Assembly: GCA_937889795.1 (NCBI GenBank)
Contig: CALBZH010000811.1
Span: 1-5,034, forward strand
Reading direction: 5' to 3'
Source: an uncultured Syntrophobacteraceae bacterium
GTDB lineage: Bacteria; Desulfobacterota; Syntrophobacteria; Syntrophobacterales; Syntrophobacteraceae
Length of the DNA: 5,034 nt
Positions 1 through 3,956 of this stretch are shown one piece after another (positions within the stretch are counted from its first letter, which is position 1; every line of letters starts with the position of its first letter). A program made the position numbers and the translations under genes. The notes below the pieces were generated by a model. The model was not told the DNA's origin. It saw nothing but the letters and a program-made list of their open reading frames with translations, and searched no databases.

Positions 1-272
1 TCCTTCTTCCAACCGGCCATATCCGGGACCAGAATGTTGTCGCCGAAAGCGATTTCCGGCTCATCCAGGATAATCCAGCCGCCGGGGCCTCCGCCGCGCC
101 CGAAGTGATACGGTGGACCGAGCTCATACCCTAACGATGCGGCTGTATTGCTGTGCTTCCTGGACGGTCTCGGCGTCACGTACAGCTCGCCGTTCATGAT
201 CTCCCCCGTCATGTTCTCGGGGATGCCGAACAGATCGTCATAGGTCGCCCTTTTTATGGCCGGCTCCGTCAT
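1..272 (-). CDS. Uma2/DUF820 family putative endonuclease, N-terminal part (cut by window edge)
   Basis: The first 90 codons of a minus-strand gene are visible and the rest lies beyond the left edge. The protein begins MTEPAIKRATYDDLFGIPEN. It carries typical Uma2 (DUF820) landmarks: a TGEIMNGEL segment (residues 22-30), TPRPSRKH (33-40), a glycine-rich turn before WIILDEPEIAFGDN (66-79), and VPDMAGW (82-88). The Asp of that last motif would be the first metal-binding residue of the PD-(D/E)XK fold; the E-x-K half of the site is not in the window. The ATG at 272 is chosen because a strong GGAGGAGG-type ribosome binding site (about 279-286) precedes it and no longer start fits. Uma2 proteins are common, often multicopy, and their biological role is poorly known. 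The gene lies 110 bp beyond cbiQ on the same strand with its own possible promoter, so membership in the transporter operon is doubtful. Confidence 0.85.
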   Translation of the reverse strand, partial: MTEPAIKRATYDDLFGIPENMTGEIMNGELYVTPRPSRKHSNTAASLGYELGPPYHFGRGGGPGGWIILDEPEIAFGDNILVPDMAGWKK

Positions 273-316
273 GGCTTTCCTCCTCCCAAGTGCGTTGACA
301 GCGATGACTCCTTGAA

Positions 317-345
317 AGGATTACGGTTTTAGGGAGTTTTGTCAA
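317..345 (-). promoter_or_regulatory. Possible sigma70-type promoter for the Uma2-like gene
   Basis: On the minus strand a perfect TTGACA (345-340) is followed after 17 bases by AATCCT (322-317), which matches TATAAT at only three positions. It lies in the 110-bp gap between the cbiQ stop codon and the Uma2-like start. The -35 and spacing are good and the -10 is poor, so this is a candidate only. No clear intrinsic terminator for the transporter operon is visible in the same gap, so readthrough from cbiQ is also possible. Confidence 0.35.
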
Positions 346-382
346 GGTTAGGGCTGGTATTCCACTCCGCCCGTCGGCCTGC

Positions 383-1315
383 TCAACGGATGATTCGATC
401 GGCGACCAGGAGACCGATCCCGAAGGCCACCCAGAATCCGGCCTTGGCCCAATCCCCCCTTTGGGCACGAAATTCGGCCGCATCGGGAAACGATCCGTCG
501 TAGCCCCTCGAGAGCATGGCGTCGTAGATGCGCTGGGTCCGCTCGAAGCTCCGCACCATGAGCATGCCCAGGAAGTTTCCGACCGTACGAAGGGTGTCCA
601 GGTTGCTCCGCATCTCGAACCCCCGCGCCGCCATTCCCTTGAGCATCCTTCGTGTCTCGTCCTGAAAAACGAACACGTACCGGTGAGCCAGGAGCACCAT
701 CTGGCACACGAAGGTCGGGACTCCCAGGTTGGCCAACGCCTGAATCGTTCGGGGAAAGGGGGCCGTCGACAGCAACGGCTCCATCAGCACCGCGATGGCG
801 CACGCCTTGGCGCAGATGAGCAGTGCCAGCAGGAGGCCCCTCAGATTGAGCGTGATGAAGGCGGCGTGCTCGAACGTAACCAACGTGTCCCCGTTCCGTA
901 CGGGTGCGGTGAGGGGCATGACCAGTACGAACATGCCGAGGAACGCCCCCATGGCGGCAAGCCGTTTCAGCGGATACCGGAACGGAATGCGGGCGACCCG
1001 AACGGCGGCAAACGACGCAATGAGGCCAAGGCCAGCCCACGCCAGCTGTTCGAGAGCAGCCAGGCAGAGCATGGTGAACAAAAGGGAGACGATCTTGATC
1101 CGGGTATCCCAGCGATGGAACGGCGAGCTTCCTTCCGCATGGGCGTCGACCGCCGGAATTCCCCAGTCCCTCTCGGACTCTCCCTCATCCGGGGATTTCC
1201 GAGAACGGGACACGCGCAGAGCGAGGACACACGCAACCCCAAGCACAGCCAGACCACCGCATGACAACGCCAAAACGCTCAAGGGGAGCTCGATGACGCG
1301 AACCGAGAAATCCAT
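383..1315 (-). CDS. cbiQ: CbiQ/NikQ: ECF transporter transmembrane (T) component for cobalt/nickel
   Basis: This is the 310-residue coupling membrane protein of a Co/Ni ECF transporter. It links the metal-binding subunit CbiM to the ATPases. The CbiQ domain starts near residue 65 with FHRWDTRIKI, the usual H-x-x-D-x-R-x-K entry. It then has several hydrophobic helices and the cytoplasmic coupling helices, with the two diagnostic motifs: MAARGF (228-233) and LSRGYDG (268-274), the second with Ser in place of the first Ala. Between them lies VRSFERTQRIYDAM (254-267), highly typical of the family. A hydrophobic helix ends the protein. The first 64 residues are extra compared with a usual CbiQ (about 220-260 aa): a transmembrane helix (about 11-34) and a charged linker. 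The ATG at 1315 lies 4 bp after the cbiM stop codon, implying translational coupling; no strong ribosome binding site is seen. NikQ is the equivalent name if the substrate is nickel. Confidence 0.95.
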   Translation of the reverse strand: MDFSVRVIELPLSVLALSCGGLAVLGVACVLALRVSRSRKSPDEGESERDWGIPAVDAHAEGSSPFHRWDTRIKIVSLLFTMLCLAALEQLAWAGLGLIASFAAVRVARIPFRYPLKRLAAMGAFLGMFVLVMPLTAPVRNGDTLVTFEHAAFITLNLRGLLLALLICAKACAIAVLMEPLLSTAPFPRTIQALANLGVPTFVCQMVLLAHRYVFVFQDETRRMLKGMAARGFEMRSNLDTLRTVGNFLGMLMVRSFERTQRIYDAMLSRGYDGSFPDAAEFRAQRGDWAKAGFWVAFGIGLLVADRIIR

Positions 1316-1319
1316 CGCT

Positions 1320-1940
1320 TCAGCGCTCTGCTTTCAACGTCGGCGGAGAACGGAGCAGATCCGGCTTGACCCGGTACAGGAAGGAGACCGTGAAGCCCGC
1401 AACGGCCGATTCGATCCCGAGGACGGGGAGATGGGCCACCATGGCGAGCTTTGCCACCCCGAGGAAGTCTTCGCCTCCCGACATGAGAAGAAGCGCGAGT
1501 AAGAGGACTGCCAAAACGACTCCCAGCCCCCCCGCTATGATTCCAGCCACCACGTGGCGCGTCAGCGTTTCCCCCTTGAGCCATCGAAAGATCCAGCCCG
1601 CCACAAGGGCGGGGATGCCCATCATGCACGCATTGGCCCCGATGGCCGTGATCCCGCCGAATTGGAACAGCAGGCTTTGGAGCACGAGTCCGAGGCCGAT
1701 CGAGACAAACGCGCTGTCCCCAAGCAGGATCCCGACCAGCCCGGGGATGAGTAGGTGGACGCTCGTGGGTCCCAGGGGCACATGAATCAAGGAAGCCACG
1801 AAAAACGCCGACGTGACGACAGCAATCTTGGGAAAGTCCTCCGGTTGCGTCCTGCGGACACTCCACACCGCGATGACCGCTGAGGCCGCAACCCCGGCCA
1901 GGGCTACGGAAGACGGCAGCACGCCGTCGGAGATATGCAT
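1320..1940 (-). CDS. cbiM: CbiM/NikM: substrate-binding (S) component of the cobalt/nickel ECF transporter
   Basis: This 206-residue membrane protein binds and admits the metal ion. It starts MHISDGVLPS. Met1 and His2 are part of the metal site in the known NikM structure, together with a later His corresponding to the TSVHLL motif here (His62). Other family landmarks are FGGITAIGANACMMGIPA (94-111) and HLPVLGIESAVAGF (170-183) before the cytoplasmic tail FLYRVKPDLL. The ATG at 1940 is chosen because a free N-terminal Met-His is required for function. An in-frame extension to a TTG at 1976 would add 12 Lys-rich residues and bury the motif. The ribosome binding site for the chosen ATG is weak (purine-rich AAGAAGAAG). 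The gene follows the small coiled-coil membrane protein after a 95-bp gap in which I see no gene, and it is nearly joined to cbiQ. Nickel or cobalt cannot be separated from this sequence alone, but the partners favour nickel. Confidence 0.95.
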   Translation of the reverse strand: MHISDGVLPSSVALAGVAASAVIAVWSVRRTQPEDFPKIAVVTSAFFVASLIHVPLGPTSVHLLIPGLVGILLGDSAFVSIGLGLVLQSLLFQFGGITAIGANACMMGIPALVAGWIFRWLKGETLTRHVVAGIIAGGLGVVLAVLLLALLLMSGGEDFLGVAKLAMVAHLPVLGIESAVAGFTVSFLYRVKPDLLRSPPTLKAER

Positions 1941-2035
1941 GGTATTTGTCTTCTTCTTTTTCTCATGTCCGGCCAAAGGCCTGCCGGCATGACGATCCCA
2001 GTCTTACGAAATCCTGGCTTTTCTGTGGCGCTGCG

Positions 2036-2410
2036 CTAAGATCGCCCACGATCCTTGCGAGAGTGGACGTACAACCCGATCCCGGCCAGACCGAAAATAT
2101 AGCCGATTCCGGCAAAGACTTCCTGGATCCCCGGCTTCGCGAGATCATCCCTGAGGGCAGCGATCTCGCGCTTGATCTGTCCGGTCTCTCTGGAAATCAG
2201 GCTCCGTTGCTGCTGCAGCGTATCCGCAAGGTGCCGGCAATCGCACGCGGTCGGGTCGGACGAAATCCCTGCGTCGCCTGCGAGGGCAGACTGCTCTGCA
2301 CCGGGCTCACCCGCGTGGGCGGAATGGCTCACCTTTCCCCCCACGAGGAGCCCTGCAGCGAGGATGAGCAGCCAGCACAGCACCATGCGTGAAACCGGAC
2401 GGCTCGGCAT
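2036..2410 (-). CDS. Small membrane-anchored coiled-coil protein, like the C-terminal half of NikL
   Basis: A 124-residue protein with an N-terminal signal or transmembrane segment (about 9-24) and a possible cleavage or turn at SAHAG (30-34). A flexible stretch follows, then a CDC-R-H cluster (Cys56, Cys58, His60), a charged helix likely to form a coiled coil (about 60-91, LQQQRSLISRETGQIKREI), and a second transmembrane segment (about 96-114, FAGIGYIFGLAGIGLYV) with a basic tail. From memory, coiled coil plus GIGYIFGL-type anchor is the C-terminal part of the NikL-type accessory subunit of nickel ECF transporters; this is recognition, not a search result. The ATG at 2410 lies 2 bp after the stop codon of the gene before it, so translation is probably coupled. 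A weak GGGGGA lies just upstream. The topology (two membrane spans with an extracytoplasmic loop) also resembles CbiN/NikN in outline, but I see no CbiN sequence motif. The Cys/His cluster could bind metal. Confidence 0.78.
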   Translation of the reverse strand: MPSRPVSRMVLCWLLILAAGLLVGGKVSHSAHAGEPGAEQSALAGDAGISSDPTACDCRHLADTLQQQRSLISRETGQIKREIAALRDDLAKPGIQEVFAGIGYIFGLAGIGLYVHSRKDRGRS

Positions 2411-2412
2411 GG

Positions 2413-2748
2413 CTATTCCCCCAATTCGCTCTTCTTGAGTATAAACGTGTTCTTATGACCCATCGAAGCGTTGATCACGATGGTCAGGTCGTCTTTCTTG
2501 GGGATCGGAAGCACGCACTTGCCGTCCTTGTCGGTGACGCCATCCCCCACTTTCTGCCCCTGACTGTCCAGGATTTCGACGCCACCCTGCTCAACCGGCT
2601 TCCCGTCCGGAAAGTAGCTTTCCACATAGATCTTGCCGTTCTCCACATAGGCGAACAGGTTCACTTTGTGAGCCGATGCAGATCCCTGCCACGCCATCAC
2701 GGCAAGGCACGCGGCAAGAGCAACCACCGACAATCGGTGACGACACAC
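2413..2748 (-). CDS. Secreted small beta-domain protein, like the N-terminal half of NikL (nickel ECF accessory protein)
   Basis: A 111-residue exported protein. Residues 1-26 are a signal peptide (basic start MCRHR, hydrophobic core, cleavage motif ASA|H), so the predicted mature protein begins HKVNLFAYVENGKIYVESYF. The rest looks like one small beta-sandwich of the carboxypeptidase-regulatory-like type: DGKPVEQGGVEILDSQGQ then TDKDGKCVLPIP (72-83). It ends with INASMGHKN (92-100), a segment I recognise from NikL-type proteins of nickel uptake operons. The start is GTG at 2748; GGAGGAG (2754-2760) five bases upstream fixes it. The predicted N-terminal His, His98 and Met96 are candidate metal ligands. 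Unlike the homologues I remember, the protein stops after the beta domain and has no membrane anchor; that part is encoded by the next gene, 2 bp downstream. It probably works outside the cytoplasmic membrane with CbiM. Confidence 0.82.
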   Translation of the reverse strand: MCRHRLSVVALAACLAVMAWQGSASAHKVNLFAYVENGKIYVESYFPDGKPVEQGGVEILDSQGQKVGDGVTDKDGKCVLPIPKKDDLTIVINASMGHKNTFILKKSELGE

Positions 2749-2753
2749 GATCG

Positions 2754-2760
2754 CTCCTCC
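2754..2760 (-). promoter_or_regulatory. Strong ribosome binding site that fixes a GTG start
   Basis: On the minus strand GGAGGAG lies five bases before the GTG at 2748, inside a longer purine run (GAGAGGAGAGGAGGAG). No ATG of the same frame fits the signal peptide, so this site supports GTG as the initiation codon of the secreted NikL-like protein. It lies in the 69-bp gap after the DUF4198 gene. Confidence 0.8.
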
Positions 2761-2817
2761 TCTCCTCTCAAGATCGAGGTATCATGACCTTTCTTATTCC
2801 CACCAGAAACACGCCGG

Positions 2818-3621
2818 TTACTTCATGTCGGTCGTGTGAACCCACATGACCGCGCCTATCTCGACGTCTTTGGGCTTCCCGTCCTTCTTGAGCTTCCAGG
2901 AAGCATCCTGAAGGGCCGCGAATCCCCACCAACCGGCTCTCGGCATCGCATACGTGAACACGCCGTTCTTGTCGGCTTTGACCACCTGGGTCACGAAGGG
3001 ATCCGATGGTGCCTTGACGGGGGTCTTGTTTTCTAGCGACTCGTTCAGGTATTCGACTTCGACTTCGGCGTTGGGAACCGGCTTTCCCTTGAGGGTCACC
3101 ACTCCTGTGAACACGTTGCCGGTCCAAAGGCCATAAGGCCGCGTGAGGGGAACGATCTCCGTCTCCAGCCCCACCGGCTTGTCCCAGCCTTCCTCCATTC
3201 CGAGGGCGCCCACACAGACCTTGGTGTAGTGAACGATGAACTTGTCCTCGGCGGGCTCCCAGTAGGGCATCGGCTCGGCAAAGAAGCAGTAGTCTCCTGG
3301 CTTCTTGATGGTGTAGCTTGCCTTCCAGAAGGCGAAGGTCTTGTCCTGGTCGGCGCTTTTTCCTTTGGCCTCCTGCAGCGTGGAAAGCAGATCCTCGGCT
3401 TTCCCCTTGAACAGGACCCCGAACCGCTTCGGTTTCTCCATCTCCATGTAGTGCATTTCCATGGGGTGGATGAATTTGACCTCGATCGAAAGGGTCTTGG
3501 AATCTTCCTGGGTGACAATGTCATCGGAAGGGATGATCGTCCCGAAGTGGGCTCGCGCCATGGGCGCGGCGAGCAAGAAGCCAAGGATGGTCAGGGTTGA
3601 CAGAAAACGGTGACGATGCAT
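2818..3621 (-). CDS. DUF4198 (NikK-like) periplasmic protein of the nickel ECF transporter operon
   Basis: First gene of the minus-strand operon, 267 residues. A signal peptide (1-24, MHRHRFLSTLTILGFLLAAP then MARA) is predicted to be cleaved before HFGTIIPSDD, leaving His as the mature N-terminus. The DUF4198 domain follows, with FIHPMEMHYMEMEKPKRFGV (50-69), GDYCFFAEPMPYWEP (109-123), LTRPYGLWTGNVF (159-171), a beta region with GKPVPNAEVEVEYLN (179-193), and the C-terminal PRAGWWGFAAL (227-237). DUF4198 proteins neighbour CbiM/CbiQ in nickel uptake operons (NikK), and the Pfam family was once mislabelled NikM for this reason. The Met/His patch at 52-61 could bind metal. I see no C-terminal membrane anchor. 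The ATG at 3621 is chosen over an upstream one at 3699 because AGGAGG (3628-3633) sits six bases before it and a signal peptide starts there. The exact role in uptake is unproven. Confidence 0.9.
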   Translation of the reverse strand: MHRHRFLSTLTILGFLLAAPMARAHFGTIIPSDDIVTQEDSKTLSIEVKFIHPMEMHYMEMEKPKRFGVLFKGKAEDLLSTLQEAKGKSADQDKTFAFWKASYTIKKPGDYCFFAEPMPYWEPAEDKFIVHYTKVCVGALGMEEGWDKPVGLETEIVPLTRPYGLWTGNVFTGVVTLKGKPVPNAEVEVEYLNESLENKTPVKAPSDPFVTQVVKADKNGVFTYAMPRAGWWGFAALQDASWKLKKDGKPKDVEIGAVMWVHTTDMK

Positions 3622-3627
3622 GGAAGT

Positions 3628-3633
3628 CCTCCT
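3628..3633 (-). promoter_or_regulatory. Ribosome binding site deciding the DUF4198 start
   Basis: AGGAGG on the minus strand lies six bases before the ATG at 3621. It selects this start, which opens directly into a signal peptide, over an in-frame ATG 78 bases upstream. That upstream ATG would add 26 residues rich in Pro and Arg and would fall across the terminator hairpin. Confidence 0.8.
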
Positions 3634-3679
3634 CTTGGGCACGAATGGTTGCGGTGGATCCCAATGCGATCCTGACCGC

Positions 3680-3709
3680 AAAAAAGGCCAGCATCGCAAT
3701 GCTGGCCTT
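3680..3709 (-). terminator. Intrinsic terminator/attenuator in the leader of the transporter operon
   Basis: On the minus strand AAGGCCAGCAT (3709-3699), loop TGCG (3698-3695), then ATGCTGGCCTT (3694-3684): a perfect 11-bp stem. Its last two T's begin a run of six T's (3685-3680). On the plus strand the hairpin is followed by TTCATGACC, not a T-tract, so it points along the minus strand. It lies between the predicted promoter and the DUF4198 start, about 60 bases before the ATG. No gene ends just upstream of it, so premature termination of the operon transcript is the simplest reading. Confidence 0.7.
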
Positions 3710-3734
3710 CATGACCGCGCTGGCTTTTCATGAC
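3701..3734. repeat. Imperfect tandem repeat overlapping the terminator arm
   Basis: On the plus strand GCTGGCCTTCATGAC (3701-3715) and GCTGGCTTTTCATGAC (3719-3734) form two copies of an about 18-bp unit, differing by one substitution and one inserted base. The left copy supplies the first arm of the leader terminator on the minus-strand transcript. The right copy offers a similar but weaker pairing partner for the same second arm. Confidence 0.7.
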
Positions 3735-3813
3735 GAGACGAACCGTTGATGAGCCGCCGCGCCTTCTGGCGCCCTCCGAACGAGGAAGAAGCTTCTGCTT
3801 CCCGAGTAATCGA

Positions 3814-3842
3814 TACGTAGGACAATTCCAGAAGTGTGTCAA
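3814..3842 (-). promoter_or_regulatory. Probable sigma70-type promoter of the minus-strand transporter operon
   Basis: On the minus strand a perfect TTGACA (3842-3837) is followed after 17 bases by TACGTA (3819-3814), which keeps only the leading TA of the -10 consensus. The weak -10 could mean an activator is needed, or the true -10 is shifted to the overlapping TATCGAT. It is the only good -35 upstream of the leader hairpins on this strand, and it sits back to back with the ATPase gene's promoter. Confidence 0.45.
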
Positions 3843-3870
3843 CGACAAAACCCCGCCTGCTCTGATGCTC

Positions 3871-3900
3871 TTGACAGACTGGTGCCGCATGGTTTTTAGT
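3871..3900 (+). promoter_or_regulatory. Probable sigma70-type promoter of the ATPase gene
   Basis: TTGACA (3871-3876), an 18-base spacer, then TTTAGT (3895-3900), which matches TATAAT at four of six positions. The expected start point is about 50 bases before the ATG at 3957. The two divergent -35 elements lie 28 bases apart (3843-3870), enough for a shared regulator, but I see no palindrome there resembling a NikR site. Confidence 0.5.
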
Positions 3901-3956
3901 GACGGAACCGAGATCCGTTCGGGCAGATCCGTCGATGGGAGGAGGAGATTCGAGCC

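Larger units (their letters stand above)
3622..3813 (-). promoter_or_regulatory. Structured 5' leader of the minus-strand nickel/cobalt transporter operon
   Basis: If transcription starts just after the predicted -10 (3814-3819), the mRNA has a leader of about 185 nt. It can fold, in transcript order, into a hairpin GGGAAG...CTTCCT (3803-3783), a GCGCC-AGAA-GGCGC hairpin (3772-3759), the intrinsic-terminator hairpin (3709-3684), and a small GGATC/GATCC hairpin (3672-3656). The ribosome binding site follows. I could not match it to cobalamin riboswitch landmarks (no convincing B12 box) or to the NiCo riboswitch as I remember it. It has the layout of an attenuator-controlled leader, but the sensor is unidentified. 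Confidence 0.45.

Noticed and set aside
295..323. Plus-strand TTGACA (295-300) as a promoter facing into the transporter operon
   Set aside because: The -10 region at the right spacing (GGATTA) does not fit, and no gene follows on that strand.
461..1264. Long plus-strand open frame opposite cbiQ
   Set aside because: It is antisense to a clear CbiQ gene, has low-complexity Arg/Glu/His-rich composition typical of shadow frames in GC-rich DNA, and matches no family I know.
1941..2035. GC-rich palindromic bases (CCGGC...GGCCGG) in the gap before cbiM as a terminator
   Set aside because: The complementary segments are not contiguous enough for a stable stem and no T-tract follows.
3521..3712. 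A minus-strand frame starting MKASIAMLAFFAV that looks like a signal peptide, overlapping the DUF4198 start
   Set aside because: The signal-like residues are encoded by the terminator hairpin and T-tract, there is no ribosome binding site, and it overlaps the well-supported DUF4198 gene out of frame.
3710..3735. Possible B12 box (AAGCCAG) of a cobalamin riboswitch in the minus-strand leader
   Set aside because: Only the first bases agree; the following GAGACC-type core and other cobalamin riboswitch landmarks are missing.
3837..3876. Inverted repeat TGTCAA / TTGACA as a regulator operator
   Set aside because: The symmetry is fully explained by two divergent -35 elements, and it does not extend beyond the hexamers.
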